A DNA stretch of 52,550 nucleotides from Anaerophaga thermohalophila DSM 12881 (GTDB lineage: Bacteria; Bacteroidota; Bacteroidia; Bacteroidales; Marinilabiliaceae). The notes under the pieces were generated by a model. The model saw only the letters and a program-made list of their open reading frames with translations. It had not been told where the DNA came from and made no database searches. Position numbers and translations under genes: made by a program. This document shows, one piece after another, positions 7,657-17,386 of the stretch (positions are counted from its first letter, which is position 1; every line of letters starts with the position of its first letter). Location: assembly GCF_000191885.1 (NCBI RefSeq), contig NZ_AEWI01000144.1:1-52550 (forward strand). Reading direction: 5' to 3'.

Positions 7657-9924
7657 GTGAAGATACTTAACAAAAAATACCGGAACATTTTGATTATTGT
7701 CGTTGTTGTTTTTGTTATTCTTTCTATTCTTCAAGTCCCAAAGCTGTCCATCAATCCCGGGTTCGACGATTATATCCCTGAGAATACAGGTAACCGTGCT
7801 TATCTGAACAGACTTGACAGCATATTCGGAGGCAACGAAAAGATACTTCTCATACTTAAAAACGATGAAGGCGTCCTCAACCCGCAAAGCTTTGAACGAT
7901 TGAGGATACTGGCTGATAAGCTGAAAAAGCAAAAAGGAATCGAGCATACTTTCTCGTTGCATGATGTTATTGAAATCAGTCAGGAAGACGGTTTTACTAA
8001 TATTGATCCGCTTGTTTCAGAGATTCCGGTTGGGCAAAAGGCACTTGATTCCTTAAAACAAAAGATCGTAGCCAACGAAATGGCGCGACGGCTGATAAGT
8101 GCGGATTTTTCAGCTACCGCTATTTTATTGACAAAAGCGGTTGATGCCGGTGACGATTCTGTTATTTCAGCGATAGAGCAGGTTATAGAAGAGACACCCG
8201 GTGAAGATGAGATTCACATTGGAGGCCTGGCTTATATACGCAATTCCGTTAAATCGTACATCAGGAAAGACCTGGTTACCTTATTGCCCGGTGCGCTTTT
8301 ATTGATGATCGTGATGCTTTATCTCTTTTTCAGGGAATGGAAAGGAGTTGTGTTGCCTTTTATCGTGGTGGTGCTTTCCATTGTGTTTTCTTTTGGTCTG
8401 ATGGCTCTTTTGGGATGGGAAATTTCCATCGTTACAGTGCTTTTACCTGTTATGCTGATTGCCATTGCCAATGATTATGGGATTCATCTCATCAATTTGT
8501 ATCAGGAGAAGATGGCTCATGGCAAATTTACCCGGGTGAAAGATATTGCTTACAGTGTTCACCGGGAACTTCGCCAGCCGATAGTGATTACAGGACTGAC
8601 AACCATCGGAGGGATGCTCGGGTTGTTGTCGCATCAGATGGCCCCGGCTGCACAGCTTGGCGTTTTGGCATCGTTTGGCATCGGCCTGGCATTGCTGTTG
8701 AGTTTGTATTTTATCCCGGCTCTTCTTACGTTTTATAAAAAGCCCAAAACAACTCATTTACTTCTGACAGAAAGGAACGGGTTTCTCTATAAAGTGCTTC
8801 GTTTATTCGCGTGGTGGGTGAATCATTATCCCAGGACTGTTGTGGCATCATTTATTTTTGTGGCGATCATCAGCATAGGGGGAATATTCCTGTTAAAAGT
8901 TGATACCAATATTGAAGGTTATTTTGGAAAAAATACGGAGATTCGCGAAAGCATCGACCTGACCAATGAGAAATTCGGGGGGTCACAATATGTATCGGTT
9001 CTTTTTAGTGGTAACGTACTTTCTCCGGAACTTCTGCAACGAATGGAAGGGTACACCCGTGAGATAGAAGAATTACCACAAGCCGGTAACATCTTGTCGC
9101 CTGTTACTTTTTTCAAAGAACTGAGCAAAGGTATTTTTTTGCCCGGTGAACCGGAATATGGTACTTTGCCCCGGAGTGAGGCCGAAGCGGCCCAATATCT
9201 GGAAATGGCATCCCTGGCCGGGTTTGACGATCAGGCCGCACAGTTGATTGACTACAACAATGAAAATGCACGAATCCTCGTGAGTCTGACAGACGGGAGC
9301 AACCAAACAGGAAAGGAAATGCTGAAGGCACTTGGTGAGATAACCAACGGCGATCCAATGCTGAATTGTATTGCAGGGCCGGGATTGTCGAAGATACAGA
9401 TTGCCGACATGGTCATTAAAGGACAAATAAGCTCTTTAGTTTTAGCACTTTTTATTATTTTTGTCCTTTTGTCATTCATTTTCAGATCAACGTCCGCAGG
9501 AATAAAAGGAAGTCTGCCGCTTCTGGTGGCCACCCTTTTTCTGTTTGGACTTATGGGTTTTTTGGGTATTTCGCTGGATATAGTAACAGCACTTTTGTCA
9601 TCCGTCATGATTGGTGTCGGGGTTGATTATACCATCCATTTTTTGTGGCGTTACAGGACTGAATATGCTGTTAGCAATGACATAAAAGAAGCTGTTTCGG
9701 TAACATTGGTTACCGCAGGAAGGGGGATTATATTTAATGCTGTTTCGGTGATTTTAGGCTTCGCAGTACTGATATTTTCGGGTTTTTCTCCCCTCCGTTT
9801 TTTCGGCGTTCTGGTGGTGGTTTCTATTTTTTCCTGTCTGATTAGTGCTTTATTGCTTGTTCCGGCCATAGTAACCCTGACAAAACCAAAATTTTTAGAG
9901 CCAAAACAAAATCGAAGACCATGA
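7657..9924 (+). CDS. RND/MMPL-family transporter
   Basis: A 755-residue inner-membrane protein in two homologous halves. Each half has one N-terminal helix (TM1 about residues 11-27; a second near 390-410), a periplasmic loop domain of 150-200 residues, and a bundle of five helices. The bundles carry the matching motifs NDYGIHL (D273) and VDYTIHF (D657), the expected proton-relay aspartates of MMPL/sterol-sensing-domain transporters. The length fits the HpnN-type lipid or hydrophobe exporters rather than the 1000-residue AcrB drug pumps. The start is GTG: an in-frame TGA lies at 7624 and no ATG intervenes. It overlaps the LolA-like gene by 4 bp and heads the lipid gene block, suggesting export of a lipid. 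The substrate is an inference from context. Confidence 0.9.
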   Translation: MKILNKKYRNILIIVVVVFVILSILQVPKLSINPGFDDYIPENTGNRAYLNRLDSIFGGNEKILLILKNDEGVLNPQSFERLRILADKLKKQKGIEHTFSLHDVIEISQEDGFTNIDPLVSEIPVGQKALDSLKQKIVANEMARRLISADFSATAILLTKAVDAGDDSVISAIEQVIEETPGEDEIHIGGLAYIRNSVKSYIRKDLVTLLPGALLLMIVMLYLFFREWKGVVLPFIVVVLSIVFSFGLMALLGWEISIVTVLLPVMLIAIANDYGIHLINLYQEKMAHGKFTRVKDIAYSVHRELRQPIVITGLTTIGGMLGLLSHQMAPAAQLGVLASFGIGLALLLSLYFIPALLTFYKKPKTTHLLLTERNGFLYKVLRLFAWWVNHYPRTVVASFIFVAIISIGGIFLLKVDTNIEGYFGKNTEIRESIDLTNEKFGGSQYVSVLFSGNVLSPELLQRMEGYTREIEELPQAGNILSPVTFFKELSKGIFLPGEPEYGTLPRSEAEAAQYLEMASLAGFDDQAAQLIDYNNENARILVSLTDGSNQTGKEMLKALGEITNGDPMLNCIAGPGLSKIQIADMVIKGQISSLVLALFIIFVLLSFIFRSTSAGIKGSLPLLVATLFLFGLMGFLGISLDIVTALLSSVMIGVGVDYTIHFLWRYRTEYAVSNDIKEAVSVTLVTAGRGIIFNAVSVILGFAVLIFSGFSPLRFFGVLVVVSIFSCLISALLLVPAIVTLTKPKFLEPKQNRRP

Positions 9925-10670
9925 GAATCACCATATTGCTTTTTTGTTTGTCGGGATTAATCGCGACCGGGGTTGATGTACCGGAGGATAACGCAAGAGA
10001 TGTCCTGGAAAATGCCGTGAAAAAACTGGCACTGAAGGATATTCAGCTGAATCTGGAGGTGAAGACGACCGACGGGAAAGGTAACAGCAAATCGCGGACA
10101 ATGGAGGTTTCGTTTGCTATGTTTGATGATCTTAAAAAAGTACTGGTTGAAATTACAGCCCCGGAAAATATTCGCGGTACCAGAATTTTAGCAACCGACT
10201 ATCCTGATAAAAAGGGAATTATAGAGGTTTATATGCCTTCTACAGGTAAAACCAGGAAATTCAGGTCCAATAACAGAAAACTGAAAATAATCGGAAGCGA
10301 GATTCCTATAAACCATTTTAGCGGTACAGCTTATGCCGGTTACGAAATATCAGTAGCAGAAACTGTGATAGTTGACGGCGACAAATGCTATAAAATAAAA
10401 CTGAATTCACCGGATGAAACTGAAGTTTTGATTGTTTATATCAGCTATGAGGGTGAACAATTGTTTCGCATTGAATCTTATGATAGTCTTGGTGATCTCA
10501 CCGGTGTAACTGAATTATCGGATTATTTCCGAATTGATATTCCCGGCGCAGGCGATTTTTATCCCCGGCTGGTGAGCGTAAAGAACCTGAAAAACGGGAA
10601 AGCATCAAATATGGAAATAATAAAAATTGTTCCCCTGAAAGAGATAAGGAAAACGGATTTTGAACTTTGA
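9921..10670 (+). CDS. LolA-like outer-membrane lipoprotein-sorting family protein
   Basis: A 249-residue periplasmic protein with a weakly hydrophobic N-terminal signal (about residues 2-17). The rest is a beta-rich LolA/LolB-like half-barrel: repeated strands such as LNLEVKTTD, KVLVEITAPENIRGTRIL, IEVYMPSTGKTRKF and CYKIKLNSPD. This is the family commonly annotated as outer membrane lipoprotein-sorting protein that pairs with RND/MMPL transporters. Its start overlaps the transporter stop (ATGA), so it is translationally coupled. The likely role is to accept the hydrophobic cargo released by the RND protein and carry it toward the outer membrane. The cargo is unknown. Confidence 0.85.
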   Translation: MRITILLFCLSGLIATGVDVPEDNARDVLENAVKKLALKDIQLNLEVKTTDGKGNSKSRTMEVSFAMFDDLKKVLVEITAPENIRGTRILATDYPDKKGIIEVYMPSTGKTRKFRSNNRKLKIIGSEIPINHFSGTAYAGYEISVAETVIVDGDKCYKIKLNSPDETEVLIVYISYEGEQLFRIESYDSLGDLTGVTELSDYFRIDIPGAGDFYPRLVSVKNLKNGKASNMEIIKIVPLKEIRKTDFEL

Positions 10671-10739
10671 GAAAAAAATAACCGATGGAAAGACAGATAT
10701 GATATCCAACACCATCTGTTACATTTTAATGATAGTCGC

Positions 10740-11468
10740 ATGATAAAACTGATATATATTATTATCTTGATTTATTTTCTGGCCGGTGGTATCGGCTTCT
10801 ATTTCATTAACAGGAATAAGGATCGTGTAGTAGCAAGGAAAAGCTATACCAAGTTCGGCGTCTATTTTATTATTATTAATATTCTGTTTTTCAGCATAAT
10901 CATCAATCCGGTGATGTTTAAATACATCGCTTTTGTGATTATTGGCGGAGGACTCATTGAGCTGTTTTCCCTGCATCAAAAATCCGGCTATCGGCATAGA
11001 GGATTCTTTTTGCTTTCGTTGCTGGCATTTGTCGTGTTGGCGATCGGGCTTTATTTCTTTAGCAGGCAAAGCAAAGAACTCATCCTCTTCTCATTCCTGG
11101 TCGTTTCTATTTTTGACAGTTTTAGTCAGATAACAGGTCAATTGTGGGGAACTAAGAAAATATTTCCGGAAATCAGTCCGAATAAAACCCTGGGCGGATT
11201 GACCGGAGGAGCCCTCGTAGCACTTGGGAGTGCAATATTGTTGCGAAATTTGTATTGGGGATCGCTGGCAGAGTTGATTCTGGTGACAATCGGTATCATT
11301 GTATTTGCCTTTGCAGGCGATATGGCCGCATCGTATTACAAGCGAAGATACAACGCCAAAGATTTCAGTAACCTGATACCGGGACACGGAGGAATCCTGG
11401 ACAGGTTTGACAGCCTGATTGCAGGCGGAGCATGGATAAGTCTTTGTGCATGGATGTTTAACTTATGA
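10740..11468 (+). CDS. CdsA-like phosphatidate (lipid phosphate) cytidylyltransferase
   Basis: A 242-residue polytopic membrane protein with about seven helices. It transfers CMP from CTP to a lipid phosphate. The complete CDP-diglyceride synthase signature is present at residues 198-224: SYYKRR, then KDFSNLIPGHGG, then LDRFD. Upstream are KKIFPEISPNKTLGG and AFAGDMAAS, also typical. At 242 residues it is shorter than the usual 265-300, and it sits beside a SEC59-type kinase rather than the housekeeping genes usually near cdsA. It is therefore probably a specialised paralogue acting on another lipid; this is inference. It lies 69 bases after the LolA-like gene on the same strand. Confidence 0.88.
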   Translation: MIKLIYIIILIYFLAGGIGFYFINRNKDRVVARKSYTKFGVYFIIINILFFSIIINPVMFKYIAFVIIGGGLIELFSLHQKSGYRHRGFFLLSLLAFVVLAIGLYFFSRQSKELILFSFLVVSIFDSFSQITGQLWGTKKIFPEISPNKTLGGLTGGALVALGSAILLRNLYWGSLAELILVTIGIIVFAFAGDMAASYYKRRYNAKDFSNLIPGHGGILDRFDSLIAGGAWISLCAWMFNL

Positions 11469-11528
11469 TCGGGTTGATTTGTGTCTGACCATGTAGTACC
11501 ATTTGTTGTTTCGTATGATTTGCAAGCG

Positions 11529-11718
11529 GTACTTTATGGATAGACATTCATTCGTACCCGGCGATTAAAGTCGGGAAAAGTTGTAACAAAATCATGTGTC
11601 TGTTCGGGAAGTGTCATTTACAAGGCTTGAGAAGTCCGAGAAAACGGAGTTTACTTATCGTAAATGAGTAATTTTCGGACAAGCATAAAGCGGTAAATGG
11701 CTCTTTATGGACAGACAC
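11529..11718 (+). repeat. GTGTCTGT-family repeat, copy A
   Basis: The best-defined part is a 123-bp core (11596-11718) from GTGTCTGTTCGGGAAGTG to CTTTATGGACAGACAC, whose ends are inverted repeats of about 26 bases. Conserved sequence continues leftward (CGGGAAAAGTTGTAACAAA) and matches the inverted copy at 22276-22458. The last bases overlap the far-upstream start option of the next gene, so that option is not used. Confidence 0.75.
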
Positions 11719-11739
11719 GCAATCATTACAGGAATTGAT

Positions 11740-12414
11740 ATGGACAACATCGTTGTAATTGCTTTTGTTTATTTGGTCGGCATCGTTGTTTTGCTGACTT
11801 TTAATGAACTAAATTACCGGAGGTTGAAGTTAGAAGGGGAGATAACCCGTAAATTTGCTCATTTTACGGCAACCCTGGCAACTGTGCCTTTCCCATACAT
11901 ATTTCCGTCGCACTGGTACGTATTGGTTCTGGCTTTGCTGTTTTTTATTGTATTGGCTGTAACTCAACACAGCAAACAACTCAAGTCGATACATGACATC
12001 AAACGTAAATCGATGGGAAGTTATCTTCTGCCCTTATCTATTTACGTCACATTTCTGGTTTCATGTCTGCTTGAAAATAAATTTTATTTCATTTTGCCAA
12101 TGCTGATCCTTGCAATATGCGACCCCATGGCCGCTATTCTCGGCATCAACATTAAGAAATATAACGGACGTATAAAAATAGGGAAACGTAAGATCGATAA
12201 AACATGGCTTGGTACCACTGCCTTTTTCGTTACCAGCATGATTATCACGATGATCGCACTATATTTTCACCGTGAAATATTCGATTTCAAAACGATATGG
12301 TTGTCATTGCTGGTGGCTTTTGCGGGAACGACAGGCGAATTGATAAGCTGGCGGGGATCGGACAATTTGTCCATTCCGCTGACTGTTATTGTTGTTTTAA
12401 TGATTTTTTTGTAA
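11740..12414 (+). CDS. SEC59/DGK1/VTE5-type CTP-dependent lipid kinase
   Basis: A 224-residue integral membrane protein with seven or eight hydrophobic helices, of the dolichol/diacylglycerol/phytol kinase superfamily. These enzymes use CTP to phosphorylate lipid alcohols. Family-like stretches are GEITRKFAHF near the N-terminus, KRKSMGSYLLPLS, LAICDPMAAILG, and KIGKRKIDKTWLGTTAFF with GTTGELISWRGSDNLSIPL at the C-terminus. I start at the second ATG (SD-like AGGA 9 bases upstream); the ATG 33 bases earlier lies in a dispersed repeat. Its position between a CdsA-like enzyme and, further on, a CDP-alcohol phosphotransferase suggests it makes the lipid phosphate consumed by the former. Confidence 0.82.
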   Translation: MDNIVVIAFVYLVGIVVLLTFNELNYRRLKLEGEITRKFAHFTATLATVPFPYIFPSHWYVLVLALLFFIVLAVTQHSKQLKSIHDIKRKSMGSYLLPLSIYVTFLVSCLLENKFYFILPMLILAICDPMAAILGINIKKYNGRIKIGKRKIDKTWLGTTAFFVTSMIITMIALYFHREIFDFKTIWLSLLVAFAGTTGELISWRGSDNLSIPLTVIVVLMIFL

Positions 12415-12515
12415 TAAAGGTAAGATTAACAGATATCAATATTGACAGACTGAAATGAAAAAGCCCGCGCAGCTTGAGCGCAATAGGAAAAATGTTTTTT
12501 GTCAGACATTAGTAA

Positions 12516-12657
12516 TGAGTGCAGTAAAAAAAGCATATTTTTGTCAAAATGCTGGCGTTTTAAATTTTGTACCGGAGTTAACGTGTTGTTAATGAGGATT
12601 CAAAAATTTAAAACAACAACGAGTTTGGTAACAAAGATGCTTTTTAGACCCGGCTCA
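12516..12657 (+). repeat. TGAGTGCAG miniature element, subfamily A, copy 3
   Basis: A 142-bp element from TGAGTGCAGTAAAAAAAGC to TTTTTAGACCCGGCTCA, flanked by GTAA (12512-12515 and 12658-12661). It ends 25 bases before the SDR start codon and reads in the same direction. Confidence 0.88.
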
Positions 12658-12682
12658 GTAATAAAGTATAAAATTAAAAAAT

Positions 12683-13801
12683 ATGAAGAGAATAATTGTT
12701 AACGGGGCCAACGGTTATGTGGCATCAAACTTTATAAACGAATTGCTGAAGAACAACTATGAAGTCATTGCACTGGTGCGAGGAAACGGTAAATTTTCTG
12801 CAACTGAACGGGTTGAACAGGCATTGGTGCAGATAGAACATAAACCTGTAAAACTTCCGGATAACCTGACGGTTTACAATTATTCCCTGATGGAAAAGAA
12901 TTTCTCTTTATCCGATGAGCAATTGAAAAATATTTTTAATCAGGATGCTGATTATTTTCATTTCGCTGCCAGCCTGAAATACGATTATAAATCGAAAGAA
13001 GAAATATATTCTACCAATGTAGAAGGTCTTGAAAACTCAATTGACGTGTTTTCGGCGCATGCTACTGGCAATTCGCGCTTCTTCTTCATGGGAACAGCCT
13101 ATTCCTGTGGTCATTTTAAAGGCCTCTTCGGGGAAAATTTTTACCCCGATGAAAACATCTCTGCTTTCCGCAATTATTACGAATGGTCGAAACGACTGGC
13201 AGAAAATGTTGTGCGAAAACATATCGAAAACAAAGGGTTGAAAGGTCATGTGATTCGGTTATCCCAGGTAGCCGGAAATAACCAGACCGGAGAGACCAAA
13301 ACCGACTATGGAATTTTCGATTTTGCCAAAAGAGTGCACAGTCTGGCAAAACGATATCCCGGGGAGACGGTGAGAGCCAAAATTGTACCGGAAGGGATAC
13401 AAAATCTTATACCTGTAAACGTGGTGGTGGATTATCTGATGCAAACAGTTGCTGTTCCAAAAGTTCCGGAAATTATGAATTTTGTGGCTGATACGCCTGT
13501 CAAAAACAGTTATGTTATTAATGGTTTGAATAAACTTTTGTCATTAAAAATTGTTCCCGTTCCTGAGCTGGAACATTCGCAAATGAATTCTCTGGAGCGG
13601 CTTTTGGCTGTCGGGATGTCGTTTACCGGCAATTACTGCAATGTTCATATCCGGTTCGATACATCACGGCGCGATGAAGTAATTTCGCGGCGTGTCGACG
13701 ATTGCATGGATGAAGAGACGGTTTACAGAATGCTTGAGTATTTTATTCATAATGTTTGTGAGAAAACCGGGAAGAAGAAAACCGTGTCGGTTGGCAATTA
13801 A
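12683..13801 (+). CDS. Extended SDR / NAD-dependent epimerase-reductase-like protein
   Basis: A 372-residue extended short-chain dehydrogenase. The Rossmann glycine motif is NGANGYVAS (7-15), followed by LVRG on the cofactor-specificity strand. The catalytic pair is Y166 and K170 in YEWSK, and RLSQVAG follows. The overall pattern resembles the male-sterility / thioester-reductase or 3-beta-HSD-like group that acts on fatty acyl or lipid substrates, rather than sugar-nucleotide epimerases; this distinction is tentative. The start is the ATG 25 bases after a miniature element, so any promoter must lie inside or before that element. It lies in the lipid gene block between the SEC59-type kinase and the CDP-alcohol phosphotransferase. 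Confidence 0.82.
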   Translation: MKRIIVNGANGYVASNFINELLKNNYEVIALVRGNGKFSATERVEQALVQIEHKPVKLPDNLTVYNYSLMEKNFSLSDEQLKNIFNQDADYFHFAASLKYDYKSKEEIYSTNVEGLENSIDVFSAHATGNSRFFFMGTAYSCGHFKGLFGENFYPDENISAFRNYYEWSKRLAENVVRKHIENKGLKGHVIRLSQVAGNNQTGETKTDYGIFDFAKRVHSLAKRYPGETVRAKIVPEGIQNLIPVNVVVDYLMQTVAVPKVPEIMNFVADTPVKNSYVINGLNKLLSLKIVPVPELEHSQMNSLERLLAVGMSFTGNYCNVHIRFDTSRRDEVISRRVDDCMDEETVYRMLEYFIHNVCEKTGKKKTVSVGN

Positions 13802-14157
13802 AGGCCTGACTGTTTTTTAAAAGCCGGACGGAGCAATACGGGTTACCTGTTCCACGCAGAGAACGCAAAATTAAAGAAACGCTAAAATTGCTAAGAAACG
13901 ATCATGGAAAGGTTTACCACAACAAGAATATGTATAAAGCCTTGCATTCAAGTTCCACCAGGCCAATAACTCAGACTAATATTTTATACGGATGAAACGA
14001 GCATGACAAAGATTGCCTTAATAGATTATTAGATTTTTAGATTTAAGATTTAAGATTTAAGATGAAACGTGCATGACGAGGTTTATCACTAAAGAACATG
14101 TATAAGTTCTTGCATGCGAGTTCCATCAGACCAATAACTTAGATTAATTTTATACTG
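13802..14157. repeat. 356-base spacer: AACGAGCATG-family tandem copies and ATTTAAG repeats
   Basis: It opens with a CACGCAGAGAACGCAAAATT stretch that has an inverted relative at 24113-24143. From 13904 there are two AACGAGCATG-family units separated by TTAGATTTTTAG and three tandem ATTTAAG heptamers (14041-14061). The final TTTTATACTGATGAA supplies the ATG of the next gene. Confidence 0.75.
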
Positions 14158-14751
14158 ATGAAACCACTGACAATAAAAGGAGAGAAAGTACTTAATGTAC
14201 CCAATTTGCTTAGTTTGTACCGGTTGCTTGTCTTTCCGGTAATACTTTTTATGGCACTAACGGGTCGCGAAAATTGGTTTGTGATTCTATTATGCATAAG
14301 TCTGGTCAGCGATATACTTGACGGGAATATTGCCCGTTTTTTTAATCAGCAAACCCATTTTGGTGCCGCACTCGACAACCTGGCCGATATAGTAACTTAT
14401 GCTATGGCACTACTCGGGTTGTTTATCTTTAAGTGGAACGAAATAGAGCCGCATGCCTGGATACTTTACCTCTTTTTGGGTGTGTTTATTCTCAGTTACA
14501 TCATTTCTTTTTTACGTTTCGGAAAAATTCCCGGTCTTCACCTTTATTCTGCTGTTTCAGCAGGTTATCTTCAGGGAATTTTCTTTTTCATTTTGTTCGT
14601 CTTTGGCTTCTGGCCCTGGCTGTATTATCTGGCTGTAGGATGGGGTGCCATTGCCTATATCGAAAAGATTCTTGTATTACTGAAACTGGATGATATAAAA
14701 ATAGGTGTAAAGGGGCTTTATTGGTTGTTAAAAGACGAGCGGAACAGATAG
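14158..14751 (+). CDS. CDP-alcohol phosphatidyltransferase
   Basis: A 197-residue membrane enzyme with about six helices. The full CDP-alcohol phosphotransferase motif is visible: D52, D55-G56, A59-R60, G69, D73 and D77. These bind the metal and the CDP-lipid. It should transfer a phosphatidyl-like moiety from a CDP-activated lipid to an alcohol head group such as glycerol phosphate, inositol phosphate or serine; the acceptor cannot be told. Its start codon is the terminal ATG of a dispersed repeat. DUF5686 follows after 8 bases, so they are co-transcribed. With the SEC59-type kinase and CdsA-like enzyme upstream it completes a kinase, cytidylyltransferase, transferase series. Confidence 0.92.
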   Translation: MKPLTIKGEKVLNVPNLLSLYRLLVFPVILFMALTGRENWFVILLCISLVSDILDGNIARFFNQQTHFGAALDNLADIVTYAMALLGLFIFKWNEIEPHAWILYLFLGVFILSYIISFLRFGKIPGLHLYSAVSAGYLQGIFFFILFVFGFWPWLYYLAVGWGAIAYIEKILVLLKLDDIKIGVKGLYWLLKDERNR

Positions 14752-14759
14752 GATTTTCT

Positions 14760-17210
14760 ATGGTGTACAGATTTTTGGTTGCAGTCGTTTTGTTTTCGAT
14801 TGCCGGCGGTGTATTGTCCGCCCAGCAGGTGAGAGGGGTTGTTAAGGATGAGGAAACAAAAGAACCGATTCCGTTTGTAAATATATCGGTGAAGGGCACT
14901 TTGCAGGGAACACAAAGCGATATTGACGGAACCTTCTCATTGCAATCCTTGGAGCACGATACGCTGATGTTTTCTTCAATTGGCTATTTCCCAAAGGAAA
15001 TTGTGGTTGATCCTGCTTCTTCTCAACCATTGACAGTATACATGAAACAGGAGGTAACGATGGTTGATGAAGTCACTGTTAAACCTGAAGTGGAAAGGGC
15101 GGTTGTTTTGTTTGAAAAGATTCAGGAGAACAAACAGAAAAATAAGGAGCTGATAAACAGTATTAAGCATTATAAAACGCTTTCGAGTACGAATGTTTAC
15201 CTTGCCATTGATACAGCCTCCAATATTTCGCGGTTTATCGATGATTTCAAGGAAGTAACCGTGGAAACGGACAATCAGAAACTGCGGTTTTCTCCGGTTT
15301 ACCTGGCTGAAAGCGCCGAGGCTATTTCCGGGGACAGCATACGCGTGCTCCATCATAAGAAAGAGGGTATATTCCCCAGGATTAATCAGGCCATCGAAAC
15401 CTATGTTTTGCGTGAGGTGGTAGTAGATCTGGATTTTTATGAGGAACATATCAAAATTCTTAACCGGGAATTTCTTTCTCCGATAAGCAAAAATGCCTTG
15501 TCGCGCTACAATCTTTATCTCAATGACAGTGTTGAGGTCGACGGGATTAAGCATTTTCAGTTTTCTTTTGCCCCGAAAAACAGGTACGATCAACTCTTTT
15601 CCGGAAATTTTGAAATTGAAAATAATAGCTTTGCGCTTACAAATATTGAAGCCCATATACCTAAAGAAGCCAACCTGAACTTCGTGAAAGGTTTCCGGGG
15701 AAGCGTGTCTTACAAAAAATTGCCGGGAGATAAATGGTTTTTGAATGAGCAGGACGTGAGAATAAATTTATCCCTCTTACCTGATGAGGATTCCGTTTCA
15801 GTTTACAGTTCCGAAAGGGTAGATGATATCTCCGGAGGCAATTGGATTGTGAACAAACTGACACAGTATTCCGTGTCGGATCGTTTAAATACTGTAAAAG
15901 CTGAAAGCTGGAGCCAACTTCCTGAATTTGCCTCAAGTAACATTCAAAGGGACGATTATTACCGGGTGGAACAACTGCGGCAGCAAGATCTGATTAAAGG
16001 CGTTGATGCCGTTGGCGGTCTTGCTCTGACCGGCTATCTGAATGCGGGGAAAATAGATATCGGCCCGGTGTTCGATATATACAGTACCAATGCCATTGAA
16101 GGGCATCGCTTTACAATACCTCTGCGAACCAGCGAAGAATTGTCTAAACATTTTTCGATAGGTGGTTTTCTGGGAGCCGGAACACGTAGTCGCGAATTCA
16201 AATACGGAGGGAACTTTATTTATCAGCCGCTCGAAACCGATAAGTTTATTTTCCGCTTAAATTATTCCGATGATTATTCACTGATTACCCACGATAAATT
16301 TTATCGGTTCATAAAAAATAATCCCAATAATAAAGGGAATGGTAATTTAATTGCAGCTCTTACAACGCGGGAGAAAGATCCTTATCTGAAAGAAGAGAAG
16401 AGTTTCGATATCAGGTTTGAATACAATGTTAACGACGACTATCAACTGGAGTTTTCACCCTATTATCTTCACAGCAGGGAAACGCCCGATGTTCGCTTCT
16501 TTCGTGGTAATACCGAATATAATACCTATGAGAATTATGGAATGCTGATGAACCTGCGAATTGTGTCGGGACAACATTATGACAAGTTCTATTTCGATCG
16601 TATTTATTACCTCGATCCGATTCCTGTCATTAATTTGAGCTGCGATATCGGGCAAACGTTGTTGCCCGGTGAGAAAATGAGCGAATCGGGCCTGTACTGG
16701 CATTTTCACGGCTCCGTTAAAGGTCGGATAAACATGGGACAGATTTTTATGGAGTATATGCTTAACGGAGGCTATCTGTCAGGGAAAGCCCCATACGATT
16801 TACTGGATCAGCCGGTTGGCTCCATGTCGTTGGGATATGCAAAATACAGGTTTAATTTATTGCACCACGCCGCGTTTGCACATAATTTATACACTAACAC
16901 CCACTTTCATTTCAATGGAGGGGGTATCATCCTAAACCGTGTTCCGTTGATCAAAAAACTGAAGTTGAGAGAGGTCTTGTCTTTTAAAGGGCATTACGGA
17001 ACGCTTACCGATGCCTATAAAGGGGTTTTTGATCTTCCTGATCAATACTCGGTCGAAGATGCTGTGCCTTATGCCGAAGTTGGAATCGGGCTCACCAATA
17101 TTCTTAAATTTTTACGTGTGGAATATGTTCGTCTGCTTGGGAATTATTACCTCGATGAACCCTTTACCGACAAGCATGGAATACGCATAAGGGCCGAAAT
17201 GAGTTTTTAA
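14760..17210 (+). CDS. DUF5686 outer-membrane protein with carboxypeptidase-regulatory-like domain
   Basis: An 816-residue outer-membrane protein. Signal peptide about 1-21 (ending VLSAQQ), then a carboxypeptidase-D-regulatory-like beta-sandwich (about 24-105; contains GVVKDEETKEPIPFVNISV and FSSIGY). A mixed periplasmic region follows, then a C-terminal beta-barrel with alternating aromatic strands, ending in the outer-membrane motif RAEMSF. I chose the ATG 8 bases after the preceding stop; a TTG 39 bases upstream lies inside the neighbour and precedes no signal peptide. DUF5686 proteins resemble TonB-dependent receptors but lack a plug. Co-transcription with a lipid head-group enzyme suggests an envelope-lipid role, which is inference. 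Confidence 0.88.
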   Translation: MVYRFLVAVVLFSIAGGVLSAQQVRGVVKDEETKEPIPFVNISVKGTLQGTQSDIDGTFSLQSLEHDTLMFSSIGYFPKEIVVDPASSQPLTVYMKQEVTMVDEVTVKPEVERAVVLFEKIQENKQKNKELINSIKHYKTLSSTNVYLAIDTASNISRFIDDFKEVTVETDNQKLRFSPVYLAESAEAISGDSIRVLHHKKEGIFPRINQAIETYVLREVVVDLDFYEEHIKILNREFLSPISKNALSRYNLYLNDSVEVDGIKHFQFSFAPKNRYDQLFSGNFEIENNSFALTNIEAHIPKEANLNFVKGFRGSVSYKKLPGDKWFLNEQDVRINLSLLPDEDSVSVYSSERVDDISGGNWIVNKLTQYSVSDRLNTVKAESWSQLPEFASSNIQRDDYYRVEQLRQQDLIKGVDAVGGLALTGYLNAGKIDIGPVFDIYSTNAIEGHRFTIPLRTSEELSKHFSIGGFLGAGTRSREFKYGGNFIYQPLETDKFIFRLNYSDDYSLITHDKFYRFIKNNPNNKGNGNLIAALTTREKDPYLKEEKSFDIRFEYNVNDDYQLEFSPYYLHSRETPDVRFFRGNTEYNTYENYGMLMNLRIVSGQHYDKFYFDRIYYLDPIPVINLSCDIGQTLLPGEKMSESGLYWHFHGSVKGRINMGQIFMEYMLNGGYLSGKAPYDLLDQPVGSMSLGYAKYRFNLLHHAAFAHNLYTNTHFHFNGGGIILNRVPLIKKLKLREVLSFKGHYGTLTDAYKGVFDLPDQYSVEDAVPYAEVGIGLTNILKFLRVEYVRLLGNYYLDEPFTDKHGIRIRAEMSF

Positions 17211-17214
17211 TTTC

Positions 17215-17355
17215 TGAGCCCCCTCCTGAAAGTCTCTTTTGTCAATCTCATTGTTGCAGTAAAATTTTCGATACTCATTAACAATCGGTAAATCCGATTG
17301 AAGGATTTTCTGTGCCTTGATCCTGACAAAAACGGCTGTTTTAGGAACAGGCTTA
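17215..17355 (-). repeat. Old, diverged TGAGTGCAG miniature element
   Basis: A 141-bp stretch beginning TGAGCCC and containing CAATCTCATTGTTGC, CTCATTAACAATCGG and TGACAAAAACGGCTG, in the same order as the reverse complement of subfamily A. The flanks are TTTC and TTTT, a near match to a 4-bp duplication. It aligns well with the copy at 44018-44158. Confidence 0.65.
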
Positions 17356-17374
17356 TTTTTCTAAACAGAAGTTT

Positions 17375-17382
17375 TATATTTG
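17375..17382 (+). promoter_or_regulatory. -7 box immediately before the SDR gene
   Basis: TATATTTG matches TAnnTTTG exactly and ends only 4 bases before the GTG start. The transcript would begin at or after the start codon unless another promoter is used. Confidence 0.4.
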
Positions 17383-17386
17383 CTGA

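Noticed and set aside
13029..13444. Several overlapping frames inside the extended SDR gene on both strands
   Set aside because: Shadows of a well-supported gene with intact cofactor and catalytic motifs.
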